Below, in pieces: positions 7,316 through 17,473 of a stretch of 64,000 nt of DNA (position 1 is its first letter; every line of letters starts with the position of its first letter). The notes below the pieces were generated by a model. That model made no database searches and was not told the DNA's origin. It worked only from the letters and a program-made list of their open reading frames with translations. The translations under genes and the position numbers were made by a program. Source of the stretch: Hymenobacter guriensis (GTDB lineage: Bacteria > Bacteroidota > Bacteroidia > Cytophagales > Hymenobacteraceae); assembly GCF_015773195.1 (NCBI RefSeq), contig NZ_JADWYK010000001.1, positions 62,001 to 126,000 of the forward strand, read 5' to 3'.

Positions 7316-10300
7316 CTAGTTCGTCTTCAGGAGCTTGTGCGTGGTGCGCAGCTGCTGGCCTTGCAGCACCAGTACGTAGCTACCCTGGGGCAGCTGCCGC
7401 AGATCCAGCTGCTGCGAGGCGGGCACCTGGGCGCGGTACACTTCGCGGCCGCTCAGGTCGGTGATGGTAGCCTGCACCGGGCCGGCGTGCTCCGGCAGCT
7501 GCACGTACAGCGTGCTGGCCACGGGGTTCGGGTAGATGCCAGCCGTGAAGCTGCTCTGCACCGTACGAATCTCGGAGAAGCTAACCGAGCCATCCTGGTC
7601 TACCTGGCGCAGGCGGTAGTAGGCTACGCCGGCCAGGGGCTGAGCGTCTACGAACAGGTAGGCATTGCGGGAAGTGGCAGTGCCTTTGCCAGCCACGCGG
7701 CCAACCGGGGCGAAATGCACCGCATCGGTGGCGCGCTCTACTACGAAGTAGGAGCTGTTGTGCTCCGAGGCCGTAGCCCAGCGCACATCCACCCGGCCGC
7801 CTTTCCGCTCAGCCACGAAGGAGGTAAGCTCCACGGGCAAGGGGTTGTTGGCGACATCCTCATCGGTGCTGGCCAGTACGAAGTCGCCAAAGGATGTGAA
7901 CGAGCCCGATGTAACGGTGGTAGCTGTGGGGGGTACATCGGCCGACTGGCCGATGTTCACCCAGGGGCTACCATTGTTTGAGCTGGCAATAACCAGGGCA
8001 CCTGCATTGGTTACCGCATCCTTGGCAGCATCATACGACAGCGTGATGGTACCGGCAAAATTGCCTGCGTTAGATGTTACGGTATAGTACCGCAGCTTGG
8101 ATACCCGCTTAAGGTCACCGCTCAACGTCTGGTTGGCCGGGGCTCCCTCATGCTGAACGGCGGTGAATGTGCCAGCATCAGTCTGGCTGATGATGAGCGT
8201 AAGCGGACGATACTCCGTGCCCATGCCAATTGGGAAGGACAGGGTGCCGGCTCCGGCTGCCTTTGCGCGGGCCAGCGGCCCGTTGATGTAGCTGGTGCTG
8301 CTGCCGCCCGTGAGCGTAGACCCCAGCGTGAGCAGGTTGGTCGCATCCGTGGTGAGAATGCCGTTGGTCAGCGTCAGATGACTTACCGAAACTGGGCGGG
8401 CCAGCGTTACGCCAGTCGCGTTGTTGATAGCCAGCGTATATGTAGACGCGAAGGTGAGCGTACCGCCGCCACTAATAGTTTGCGGTGTGGTGCCATTCAG
8501 CGTTAGAGTTTGTGCGGTGCTGGGGTTAAATCCAAGTGATGCACCAGAGCTTACCGTTACGTTGCCCCCGATAGCAATTGAGTTACCGAGGTTCAGGTCT
8601 ACTGTACCACTGGTCACCGTCAGGTTACCAGCAATTATCAATGCCCCACCAGTCGTGGATCTGGCATGGCCGTCAGCGCCCAAATCAAACTCCAGGTTAC
8701 CATAGGTACGCTGGCTGAGCGGCGGTATAGAAGGTTGCCCAATGCCACTGGCTGGAATCGTATACACATAGGTGCTGGTAGGCTCTAGCGTAATAGATGA
8801 ATTCGGAGCCGAAGCGCTGAACACTTGGCCGCCACCGGACTGCTGCACGCGGGAGCCATTGCGGAATACTATCGTGTTATAGTTGGAAGAGGACGTCCCG
8901 AAAGGCTCGCCGCTCATCTGAGTATTCTGCAGGAAGGAACTGCCCGACACAAACTCTACACTATTGGTGCCGTTGCCCAGCAGACGCTGTGCACCGTTGT
9001 TGAATTCCAGATGACCGGCAATAGAGGCTGTAGCTCCGGCCGCCAGTTGTATAGAGAGGCCGGTGGTTGCACCAGCCGAACCGGTAACCGTAAGTGAAGA
9101 TCCAGCCTCAATCACGAAATCCGCTCCGTTGAGGTTGGTGTTGCGCACAGTAAGGGTGCGGTTGTTGGAGGCATTCAGGAAAGTAGCCGCTACGTTGTTA
9201 CGCAGGATCAATTGACCGATAGATTCACCGGTGCCAAAGTCTACCGTAGGAGTAGCCGTGGATGTGGTGAAACCATCGAAGATCAACAAGTCATTGGCAG
9301 TGGCCGTAGTACGGGCCGGCGTCCAGCTGGCCGCAGCAGTCCAGCTAGTGCCGGTGCCGTTCCACACGTAGGTGGGCGGTGCGGCGCCAGTTAGAACGAT
9401 GCGGTAAGGACTCTCGTTGCCGGTTGCATCGTTATTAGCAATGCTGAGCACAGCCGTTTGAGTGGCCGAGCTGCTAGGCGTGAACGTGACGGTGAACGTA
9501 GTGCTACCTGCGCTGGCGATAGGGCCAGTGGGCTGAGCCGTAATCGTGTAGTCGGCCGAAGCGCCGGCCTCAAAGGTAACGGCGGGAGTGCCGTTCAGCG
9601 TCACATCGGTAGTGCCCAGGTTCTCGATGGTGAAGGTAGCTGTAACCGGCGTACCAGTAGGAACCAGTCCAAAGGAGTAACCACCACCACTGGCAATGCG
9701 GGTTCCACCCTGTGTCACGTTGATTTCCGGCCCGGTAATTACCTGGTAATCGGCAATGCCAATATCATCAATATTGAGTCGATTACCGCCCCCGGCCGTT
9801 TTGACAATCCGGATTCTCACATCACCCGAAATAGCCGTGCTGGGAGTGAATGTGTAGGCTGTGAGTGTTGAAGTAACTGTGCCAGAGTTGCCAATAATAG
9901 TCCAGGAGCCTCCTTGGTTTGTGGAGTATTCCACATTAAAAGCACTACCAGTATTTGAGCCGTAATTGGCGGCGTACACAACAACGTTATTTAAGCCGTT
10001 TGCTTTGTCAAAAAGCATAGTCAGCTTACCTGTATTCTGAATACGAGCTGCTTTGGAACCGTTTTTCTTGTCCGAAGCATCCCCACTAATTAAAAGAGCA
10101 TCATTAAACTCCCAGCTACCTGAAGCTAGAGTTGTATTACCTGTTGTATAACTGCCTTTCGTACCTACCTCAAAATCCTCAAACAGACCGGCGAAAGGCT
10201 CTGTCACGGTAAACGTAGCGGGCAGTGAGGTGCCTCCACCCGGGCCGCCCGTAGTAACGGTGACGGCATAGCTTCCGACCGTGGCTATGGCCGTGGCTGG

Positions 10301-13297
10301 AATGGCTATTGTGAGTTTAGTCCCGGAGTTAATAGTTGGCGTGTACTCAACACCGTTGAATGTAACAATAGCTCCGCTCACGAAGCCTGTTCCATTCACG
10401 ACTAGTGAGAAAGCCGCTGAACCAGCAACTTTGGTATTGGGTTCGAGGCTGGTAATAGTGGGTACCGGGTTGTTTACCGTGAAGGTTTCGGTGCTGGTAG
10501 CCGTACCGCCCGGCGTAGTTACGCTGATAGTACCGGTGCTAGCCCCCGTGGGTACGTTAGCCGTAATCTGGCCGGCGTTATCTACCGTGTAGGCCGATGA
10601 GGCCACCGTGGTGCCGTTGAACTTAACACTGATTACGTCCGTGAAGAACGTGCCGGAAATAACTACCCCAACGCCCGGTGCCCCGTTATCAGGCGTGAAG
10701 CTGCTGATGGTGGGCGGAGTGGCCGTTAAGAAACTGACGGTACCTGGTGCAGGCTTGTAGTTATTGAAGCTGGTAGATGTACTGCTTTCGTTGAATACGT
10801 ATACGTCAGCTACGTAGCTGGTACCCTGTGTCAGGCCGGTTACGGTAGCCGTAGTGCCGTTACCGCTTAGTACTACGTAGTTGTTAAGACCGGTAGTGCT
10901 GCCTGAGCCATAAGCCAGATTGGCGCTGTAGCTGGTTTTATCAACAGGCGCCACAGCTGCGGCCGTAGCGGGACGTACGACGATGATGCGTCTGTTGCCC
11001 CCCGAAGTAGAAAGCGAAACGCTGTTATTGGTTGGCGTACCACTCACCGAGATAGTAGGTGTTGCAGTGGGTTCCGCTACTACCGTTGCTGTCGTTGTCC
11101 CACCATTTGTAGTTGACTTAGTTTTCTGTGCTGCACCGGTTGAGTTATGCGTAATGCTGCTATTGAGGTTGCCAGTAGCCGTATTCCCCGTCAAACGAAC
11201 AGACACTGGCACGTTCGACAGCGTACCCGAGCCCATCGGAATAGTAAGGGAGCTAGAGAAAGTGGTACCATCCAACGACACTTCATAGCCTGTTGGAGCT
11301 GCCACATCTACCCCAGCCGTGAGGTTCACCGCACTTACTGTGTACGTTTGGGCAGCCGACGGCTCACCGGTAAGAGTATTGAATGCAGAGAAGGCTGCCG
11401 CTGAGAGGGTGATAACCGGTACTGGCGGCGTTACGGTGCCGCTCATAGTTACGCCTTTCTGGGCTGCACCACCGCCGGTATTGGTTACCGTTTCATTGTT
11501 ATAGTCGCCGGCGGTAAGGCCCGCTTTCAGTCGCACGTAAATCGTTGTCGCCGACAAGGCATTAGCCGTATACAGAACCGCTACTGTGCCACTAAAATCA
11601 ACGTCGTTCAGTGATACTTCATAGTGCGTCGTGCCGGTTACCGTTAAGTTACCAACTGCAGGCGTGAGGTTACTGCCGCTCAGAGTGTATGTACGGGAGG
11701 CCGATGGGCCATTGCCTTGCTCGTAAGTGAAGCCTGTGCGCGAGGCAACGGATGTGGTAAGGGTCGGCAGCAATACCGTACCGCTCACGGTCACATCTTT
11801 CTGATTAGCACTGCCGCCCGTGTTGGCAATGATTTCACTGTTGTAGGTACCAGCAGCCAAGCCGGCTTTTAGGCGTACGTAAATCGGCGTTGCAGCCAAA
11901 GCCCCCCCCGTATAGGCTACCGTTACCGTACCGCTGAAAGTAGAGTTGTCTGTCGAGACTTCATAGTTGGTAGAACCCGTCACCGTTAGGTTGCCGGCAG
12001 CAGGTACTAGGTCGGTAGCGCTCAGGCTATATGTTTTGGAGGCAGAAGGCCCCGCCCCTTGGATATAGCCGAAGCTGGTGAGCGTAGAGGCAGACAGCGT
12101 AATAACCGACGGGTTTGGAGCCGTGGAAGTGCCTGTAGCCGCTACATTTTTAGTTATGGCATTAGTACTAGCATTGGCAATGTTGCCAGTATAGGTACCA
12201 GTAGCCGCACCAGTTAGGCGTACCGTAATGGTTCTTGTAGTTATCGTCCCAGCGGCAGTAGGCGTAAAGCTCAACGAAGTCGCATAAGAAGTACCGCTGT
12301 TGCTAGAAAACTCATATCCAACAAGTGGACCTATCGTTAGGTCTGCCACTAAGTTAGTAGCACTTACGGTGTAGCTCTGGGTAGCGGAAGGCGTACCAGT
12401 GATGGTGCTGAAAGCCGATGGGAAAGCCGTGATAGAGGCCGTGATGGTAGGCGTAGCCGTGGTGAATGAAATCATCCCGCCGTAGCTGGTGCCCGTAGCG
12501 TTGGTGGCATAAGCCTGTACGTAATAGGTAGTGCTTACGGAGAGACCAGTGAAAGCCTTGTTGAACCCGCCGCTGGTTGTCAATCCAGTGGTTCCCACTT
12601 CCGTTTTGGTAGTCCCAGTAGCATCTAGCTTAAGGCCAGCCGCCGTATTTACAGTAGTACTATACACAAATCCATAGGAGCTGCTGGCGCTGGGAGTACC
12701 CAAGTTGCTAACAGAAGCCGCAACAGTTGCAGTATTTGCCCTAACGTTTGTTGCCGTTGACGTAGTCAGAGTCGGCGAAGCTGGTGCATAGCCCAAAAGC
12801 CTCAAGTTCCTTAAACGAATGCCTTTACCTGAAGTAGCGTCTGTAGAGAGCTTTATTTGAACCGATGGACTGGCATTATTTAAGCTGATAGTCTGTGTGG
12901 CATACCCTGAAGCAGCAGCAGTATATGCAGTTTGGGTATAGCTACTGCCACCGTCATAAGATATTTCAACCTTCAGCGTGTTAGTAGTACCACTACCATA
13001 AGTATCTATGTCAACTTTGAATTCCGCAGACGTATAACCTGACAAAGTATAATTCTTTGTTGTTATAACATCTGGAGCAGTAAGGGCTTCAATCAACCAA
13101 TAAGATGATTGATTTATTGCGTTGCTTCCCTTTTCTGTAAAGTTCCAACCAGTTGGAGCAGTCCCACCTCCCGCAAAAATAAATTCCTCTGTCTGTCCCC
13201 ACCCCAGCAGCGGGAACAACAGTAAAGTGAAGGCCACAAAGAAGCCCCGGACACAAAGTGGCGGGGCTACCCGCAGTCGAGTAGAAAATGAGGTCAT
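7316..13297 (-). CDS. Giant T9SS-secreted surface protein with Ig-like, FN3, IPT and beta-helix regions
   Basis: 1993 aa. A signal peptide ends in LLLFPLLGWGQ. The following layout is read by eye: an FN3-like segment (about 170-280); four tandem Ig-like repeats of about 110 aa (about 284-730) with recurring SYTVSA, YEVS and VRLKAGL blocks; an FN3-like segment; two IPT/TIG domains (about 869-1040); a jelly-roll-like segment; a choice-of-anchor-D-like domain (about 1186-1305); a low-complexity beta-helix-like region (about 1310-1750). A module beginning LPVELTSF (about 1820) precedes the T9SS type A sorting domain (IYPNPV from about 1919). It is probably exported and anchored on the cell surface, as adhesin or matrix protein. 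Base composition is lower in GC than neighbours. The next gene upstream is a shorter relative. Confidence 0.9.
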   Translation of the reverse strand: MTSFSTRLRVAPPLCVRGFFVAFTLLLFPLLGWGQTEEFIFAGGGTAPTGWNFTEKGSNAINQSSYWLIEALTAPDVITTKNYTLSGYTSAEFKVDIDTYGSGTTNTLKVEISYDGGSSYTQTAYTAAASGYATQTISLNNASPSVQIKLSTDATSGKGIRLRNLRLLGYAPASPTLTTSTATNVRANTATVAASVSNLGTPSASSSYGFVYSTTVNTAAGLKLDATGTTKTEVGTTGLTTSGGFNKAFTGLSVSTTYYVQAYATNATGTSYGGMISFTTATPTITASITAFPSAFSTITGTPSATQSYTVSATNLVADLTIGPLVGYEFSSNSGTSYATSLSFTPTAAGTITTRTITVRLTGAATGTYTGNIANASTNAITKNVAATGTSTAPNPSVITLSASTLTSFGYIQGAGPSASKTYSLSATDLVPAAGNLTVTGSTNYEVSTDNSTFSGTVTVAYTGGALAATPIYVRLKAGLAAGTYNSEIIANTGGSANQKDVTVSGTVLLPTLTTSVASRTGFTYEQGNGPSASRTYTLSGSNLTPAVGNLTVTGTTHYEVSLNDVDFSGTVAVLYTANALSATTIYVRLKAGLTAGDYNNETVTNTGGGAAQKGVTMSGTVTPPVPVITLSAAAFSAFNTLTGEPSAAQTYTVSAVNLTAGVDVAAPTGYEVSLDGTTFSSSLTIPMGSGTLSNVPVSVRLTGNTATGNLNSSITHNSTGAAQKTKSTTNGGTTTATVVAEPTATPTISVSGTPTNNSVSLSTSGGNRRIIVVRPATAAAVAPVDKTSYSANLAYGSGSTTGLNNYVVLSGNGTTATVTGLTQGTSYVADVYVFNESSTSTSFNNYKPAPGTVSFLTATPPTISSFTPDNGAPGVGVVISGTFFTDVISVKFNGTTVASSAYTVDNAGQITANVPTGASTGTISVTTPGGTATSTETFTVNNPVPTITSLEPNTKVAGSAAFSLVVNGTGFVSGAIVTFNGVEYTPTINSGTKLTIAIPATAIATVGSYAVTVTTGGPGGGTSLPATFTVTEPFAGLFEDFEVGTKGSYTTGNTTLASGSWEFNDALLISGDASDKKNGSKAARIQNTGKLTMLFDKANGLNNVVVYAANYGSNTGSAFNVEYSTNQGGSWTIIGNSGTVTSTLTAYTFTPSTAISGDVRIRIVKTAGGGNRLNIDDIGIADYQVITGPEINVTQGGTRIASGGGYSFGLVPTGTPVTATFTIENLGTTDVTLNGTPAVTFEAGASADYTITAQPTGPIASAGSTTFTVTFTPSSSATQTAVLSIANNDATGNESPYRIVLTGAAPPTYVWNGTGTSWTAAASWTPARTTATANDLLIFDGFTTSTATPTVDFGTGESIGQLILRNNVAATFLNASNNRTLTVRNTNLNGADFVIEAGSSLTVTGSAGATTGLSIQLAAGATASIAGHLEFNNGAQRLLGNGTNSVEFVSGSSFLQNTQMSGEPFGTSSSNYNTIVFRNGSRVQQSGGGQVFSASAPNSSITLEPTSTYVYTIPASGIGQPSIPPLSQRTYGNLEFDLGADGHARSTTGGALIIAGNLTVTSGTVDLNLGNSIAIGGNVTVSSGASLGFNPSTAQTLTLNGTTPQTISGGGTLTFASTYTLAINNATGVTLARPVSVSHLTLTNGILTTDATNLLTLGSTLTGGSSTSYINGPLARAKAAGAGTLSFPIGMGTEYRPLTLIISQTDAGTFTAVQHEGAPANQTLSGDLKRVSKLRYYTVTSNAGNFAGTITLSYDAAKDAVTNAGALVIASSNNGSPWVNIGQSADVPPTATTVTSGSFTSFGDFVLASTDEDVANNPLPVELTSFVAERKGGRVDVRWATASEHNSSYFVVERATDAVHFAPVGRVAGKGTATSRNAYLFVDAQPLAGVAYYRLRQVDQDGSVSFSEIRTVQSSFTAGIYPNPVASTLYVQLPEHAGPVQATITDLSGREVYRAQVPASQQLDLRQLPQGSYVLVLQGQQLRTTHKLLKTN
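11100..12450 (-). repeat. Tandem Ig-like coding repeats within the giant surface protein
   Basis: Four consecutive segments of roughly 330-350 bases encode related domains; two of them (about 11430-11765 and 11770-12110) are similar enough at DNA level that stretches encoding YVRLKAGL and the following Y-N-x-E block are near-copies. This is a potential site of unequal recombination and assembly collapse. Confidence 0.7.
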
Positions 13298-13422
13298 AGA
13301 GAGGTGTGTATGAGAGTTTAGGAAATGCGCGCACTCTGAGAGTCTAAATATAGCGGGTTAGTAGTCTATCTGATGCTATTTCCGGAGTTACAGAATTATT
13401 ACCTGTTCTCGCCCAGGCAATA

Positions 13423-13457
13423 AAAAAGGCCTCCCGAACACCGGGAGGCCTTTTTTT
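13423..13457. terminator. Terminator between the two giant surface-protein genes
   Basis: AAAAAAGGCCTCCCG (13422-13436) pairs with CGGGAGGCCTTTTTTT (13442-13457) around a short loop. The stem with A and T runs on either side is strong; it ends the minus-strand gene whose stop is at 13482. Confidence 0.9.
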
Positions 13458-13481
13458 GGTGGCAGAATAAATCTGCGCTGC

Positions 13482-16400
13482 TTATTGTTTCACGATCTTC
13501 TGCGTCCAGGCTTGGTTACCCTGCTCTACGCGCACCAGGTAGGTGCCACGCTGCAGTTCGCTCAGCTGGAGGTTGCCATCAGCACTCAGCGTGCGGGTCA
13601 GCACCACCCGGCCGGCCAGGTCAAGCACCTGTACGCGGGCGTTCTGAGCAGTGATGGGCAGCGTGATGGTCACGTTGTTCTGCACCGGGTTGGGGTACAC
13701 GCTCAGGGCACCAGCGGCGCCGTTTACCACCGTCTTCACTTCCGAGTAAGCAAACTGGCCGTCGAGGTCAACCTGCTTGAGACGATAGTAAGAGGTGCCA
13801 CTCAGCGGGTTCTTATCGGTCGACTTGTACTCGTGCTTGTTGGTGCTCGAACCGTTGCCAGCTACAAAGTCAATAGTCAGGAAGGTCTTGCCATCGGCCG
13901 AGCGCTGAACTTCAAAGCCTTTGTTGTTTACTTCCGTAGCCGTAGTCCAGCTCAGGTTCACCTGCTTGTTGGCGGCTTTGGCCGAGAAGGCCGTCAGCGT
14001 CACGGGCAGCGGGCTTTCAATCAGGATACCCTGAATGGTTTCCTGCTCCGAGGGCACCAAGAAGTTGGCGGCTCCACCCTGGATGGTGTTTACACCCGGG
14101 TTGTTGCTGTTATAGTCGAACACGAAGATGTAGTAATCCTTAGCCGGGTCCAGACCATTGAAGGTAGCGCTGCCAGTAGTACTTGCATATACTACGTAGA
14201 AGTTCGGGTCGGTTACTCCCGGAGCCGGCGTAGGGTTTGGGGGCAGCTTCGAGCCGCTCTTGTATCCTAAGGTTCCGGGGCTGTAGTCAGTACCGTCAGA
14301 AGGGTTCTGACCCGGAGCTAGCAGCGTTGGGTTTTCACTTACAACTACCATACGCAACTTGCCGTAGCCAGCAGCCTCAGGATCTGTTACGCCTGCAGGG
14401 AAGAAGAAGTTAACCGATGCAGATGCACCATCACTGGTACGGCTAGCCACGAACTGGGTACGTAGCGTAGGCTCCAGGGCCAGACCAAAGCCACTCAGGC
14501 TGCTTTGCACGGGGTTAGCCGTGTTCACGAAGTTGATAGTGGTCGGGCCAGTGTCGCTGCTCTTATAGCGCAGCTTCGAAAGGGGATTACCTACACGAGT
14601 TGGAGCATAGCGCACATACAGCGGACGGTCAACCGAGGCCGTTACTTGGTTCGGCGTCACCACCAGCGAGGTGAAATAGGTGATACCATCCAGTGAAATC
14701 TGGAACTGGGGGGTTTGGCTGGCATTATAACTGTCGCTGGCATCAGGCTGCACCGAGATGGTAATAGGTGCCAATACTCGCTCAGCAAACAACTGGTATG
14801 TTTTGGCCGCCGAGAATTGATTGATTACCACTTTCGTCTCGAATGTAAAGTCCCCCGATATCGTGATAGTAGGCTCGCTGTTGCCCCGTACACTGGCTAG
14901 CACTTCCGTAGCGGGTGAGCTGAAGTTTGAGGTATTCTCGCTGTGCTGCGCCTGTTCCGTAGGGTTATAGCGCACATATACTCGGGTGGCAGCTATATAG
15001 CCATTTACCGGAGCGTACGTGAGCGTATTGCCGTTAGCCGAAGTGCTGGAAGAAATTCCAGTGAACAGAGAATCCTTCGAAATCTGGAAGTTAGCAGGTG
15101 CCGTTACCGTGATAGGACGTACGAGGTTTTCGCCGGTAATCTTGTAGGAAGCGGAACGCGAAGGGCGGCCGAGTACGGTAGAGAAGATCGGCAAGAATGG
15201 TACACCCTGCGAGTTGGTTGTGAGAGCCTGAACCGAAGTATTGGTGTTAGTGCCCGTAAACGGGTTATTGGCCGTGATTTGCACTACTGCGTTCGGAGCT
15301 CCCGTGCTGCTGGCGGTGATGTTGCCAGTGAACGGCCCATTGGGTACGGTGCGTAGCCGCACCTGTATGGTAGTGGCCGGTACTGTACCGTTTACCGGAG
15401 TCAGCGTAATGGACGCGTTGTTGGTGTAAGCCCCGCTGCCGGCTACCCGAAACTGGATAGCGCTGTTGCTGCGCGTAAGTACAATGGGAGCTGTCAGGTT
15501 GCTGCCACCTACTACAAAAGATTCATCTGGCTCGGCTGAACCTGTACCCGATACATCACCAAAGGCTATTGTAGATGGGTTGGCATAAACGTTCGGTCCA
15601 GGAGGCTGCGGCGTAGCCGTACCCGAAACGGCAGCTTCGTCGGTATCATCGGAGCCTGCAGTAGACACGGACACAATTGAGCTACGCAATTCCGGAGCTA
15701 CTACATTGTTCTTAGGGGCAAAACGTACCTGCACCGTCGTATTCAGGCTTGATGCACCACCCGAGTTCAGTACTATATCACTCGTGGTATACGTACCGGT
15801 AGCGGGGTTGAGCAGCTCGAAGTCGTCGCTACCGGAAGATACCACCACAGTACCCGTCAGGTTAGCTCCCGTAACAGTTAGCGACTGAGGAGTAGAGGCG
15901 CTTCCTACCTGAGTATTGGAAAAGGCAAGGCTGGTCTGCACGATATCCACTGTGGGTGGAGCAGGCACCGAGGTACCTGAAACCGTCACCCGACGGGTAG
16001 AAGCTGCGCTGGTAACTCCACCACCGCTTGCAGTGATGTTAGTCGTTAGCGGGTCGCCAATCACTGTCGGCGCAAATTTCACATAGACGGTGTGCGTACC
16101 AGTTGCTTCAGCAATGGTATAGGACAGCGGACCGCTGATGAAAGTACCATTAGCCCCGGTTTTGCTGATTACGAAGTTGGCAGTGCTACCCAACGTAAGA
16201 GCTACATCAGCCGTCAGATTCTGACCAGTGAAAGTAAAGGTCTGCGTTTCCGTAGAGGTAGAACCCACCGTTACATCATCGGCGAAGGCAACCGCACCAG
16301 GGCTAACCGTGAGAGTAGGCGTCATGCTTGCCAGTGCCACATCATCAAGACGGTACAGGGAAGTACCTGATTGACGGGTAAAGCGCAGGCGCAGATTCGC

Positions 16401-16979
16401 AGCAGATGGGACCTCGGAAGACAGGGTATACTGATTCCAAGCAAATCCATTATTCACAGATGCATTGCTGTTCGTATTGGTCGTCAGAGCAGTGTATGCT
16501 ACATCTGTGTACGCAACGCCATCCGTGCTGTAGGCAACTTTGAACTGGGTGTTGAGGGTAGAAATGCTACTTCCGGAAGGAGCAAACAAGCCAAAAGTCA
16601 GACCACGGTATCCTGAAATCCCGGTGGTATTGATGTTGGCTATCTGAAAGTTGTAAGGCGGCGTACCCGGGTCTTGCGCCGAAGTCGCCGGGCCGAAAAA
16701 GATACTGATACTACCGCTGGCACCGGTGTACCCGGTAGAGCTGGCCGCCGTGGCCGTTACCGCAGAACCTGAGTAAACGAAGCCTTTCTCGTTGTCATTA
16801 GAGAAGCCATTGGCAGCATAATAGGACGCCACGGTCTGGCGCGAGCCAGCAGTGGTGCCCATCGTTTCCGTGAACGTCTGGCCCCAGCCCAGAGAGGGCA
16901 AAGAGAACAAAGCCAGTAAAAATACCCAAGCCTTAGCCCACTGGCTTGCCGACTTGGATCGGTTGTACGAGTTTTTCAT
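13482..16979 (-). CDS. Large T9SS-secreted surface protein with repeated Ig-like domains
   Basis: 1165 aa. Start at ATG 16979 (MKNSYNRSK); a TTG 24 bases upstream is less likely. The signal peptide ends in FLLALFSLPSLGWGQ, close to that of the neighbour. After a beta-sandwich N-terminal segment come repeated choice-of-anchor/Ig-like domains with VSGTS-type boundaries (about 220-930). The end is the shared LPVTLTAF module (about 990-1080) and a T9SS type A sorting domain starting SVYPNPVQ (about 1093). Probably a surface adhesin or matrix component, paralogous in its ends to the 1993-aa protein. A 494-base AT-rich region with three dyads lies upstream. Confidence 0.9.
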   Translation of the reverse strand: MKNSYNRSKSASQWAKAWVFLLALFSLPSLGWGQTFTETMGTTAGSRQTVASYYAANGFSNDNEKGFVYSGSAVTATAASSTGYTGASGSISIFFGPATSAQDPGTPPYNFQIANINTTGISGYRGLTFGLFAPSGSSISTLNTQFKVAYSTDGVAYTDVAYTALTTNTNSNASVNNGFAWNQYTLSSEVPSAANLRLRFTRQSGTSLYRLDDVALASMTPTLTVSPGAVAFADDVTVGSTSTETQTFTFTGQNLTADVALTLGSTANFVISKTGANGTFISGPLSYTIAEATGTHTVYVKFAPTVIGDPLTTNITASGGGVTSAASTRRVTVSGTSVPAPPTVDIVQTSLAFSNTQVGSASTPQSLTVTGANLTGTVVVSSGSDDFELLNPATGTYTTSDIVLNSGGASSLNTTVQVRFAPKNNVVAPELRSSIVSVSTAGSDDTDEAAVSGTATPQPPGPNVYANPSTIAFGDVSGTGSAEPDESFVVGGSNLTAPIVLTRSNSAIQFRVAGSGAYTNNASITLTPVNGTVPATTIQVRLRTVPNGPFTGNITASSTGAPNAVVQITANNPFTGTNTNTSVQALTTNSQGVPFLPIFSTVLGRPSRSASYKITGENLVRPITVTAPANFQISKDSLFTGISSSTSANGNTLTYAPVNGYIAATRVYVRYNPTEQAQHSENTSNFSSPATEVLASVRGNSEPTITISGDFTFETKVVINQFSAAKTYQLFAERVLAPITISVQPDASDSYNASQTPQFQISLDGITYFTSLVVTPNQVTASVDRPLYVRYAPTRVGNPLSKLRYKSSDTGPTTINFVNTANPVQSSLSGFGLALEPTLRTQFVASRTSDGASASVNFFFPAGVTDPEAAGYGKLRMVVVSENPTLLAPGQNPSDGTDYSPGTLGYKSGSKLPPNPTPAPGVTDPNFYVVYASTTGSATFNGLDPAKDYYIFVFDYNSNNPGVNTIQGGAANFLVPSEQETIQGILIESPLPVTLTAFSAKAANKQVNLSWTTATEVNNKGFEVQRSADGKTFLTIDFVAGNGSSTNKHEYKSTDKNPLSGTSYYRLKQVDLDGQFAYSEVKTVVNGAAGALSVYPNPVQNNVTITLPITAQNARVQVLDLAGRVVLTRTLSADGNLQLSELQRGTYLVRVEQGNQAWTQKIVKQ

Positions 16980-17163
16980 ATTAAAAGGAAAGCAAGGTTT
17001 CAAAGGAAGTAAGTGACTATTTTGACTTTCAGGGGTTTAGCCAGGATTCAAGTCCAAGCTATTTTAGCTCCTTTTACGCGGCCCATAAGCTACAGTTGAG
17101 TAATTTTTCTGACATTTCATATGATTTTTTCTTATATGTACTTGATTTTATATTTAGTTTCAG

Positions 17164-17298
17164 CTTACTTAGTAAGTTTGCTGCATTTAGACGTCAATTA
17201 TGGTGAAGCCAACACTGTGCAGAACCGACTTACTCCAAAGTAAGACACACATTTCATGCCTAAAAGATTCCATAACGAATATACTTATACGAATAAGT
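17164..17298. promoter_or_regulatory. Three CTTA-type dyads upstream of the surface-protein gene
   Basis: The 494-base gap 16980-17473 is AT-rich and codes nothing credible. It holds three short inverted repeats: CTTACTTAGTAAG (17164-17176), CTTACTCCAAAGTAAG (17229-17244) and ACTTATACGAATAAGT (17283-17298). All share CTTA/TAAG halves and are spaced about 55-65 bases. They lie upstream of the minus-strand start at 16979, so they may be operators, but no clear -7 box was found in the gap. Confidence 0.4.
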
Positions 17299-17473
17299 AG
17301 CATTTTGTGGGTTTACGTCTGGACTATATATGTGAGCCTATAGGCTGTATCGAGCGTTATTTCTAACATTACAGCCTTCTTCATCTTAGCCAACGTTCTT
17401 TTCCAACTACAACATTATCATAGATAACTTAAAATTCAAAAGACTTTCAGACGTGCTGAGCACAGAAACGCTT

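Noticed and set aside
11100-12450. Regular repeats that could suggest a CRISPR array
   Set aside because: They are in frame, about 330-350 bases long and encode Ig-like domains; no short direct repeats with unique spacers.
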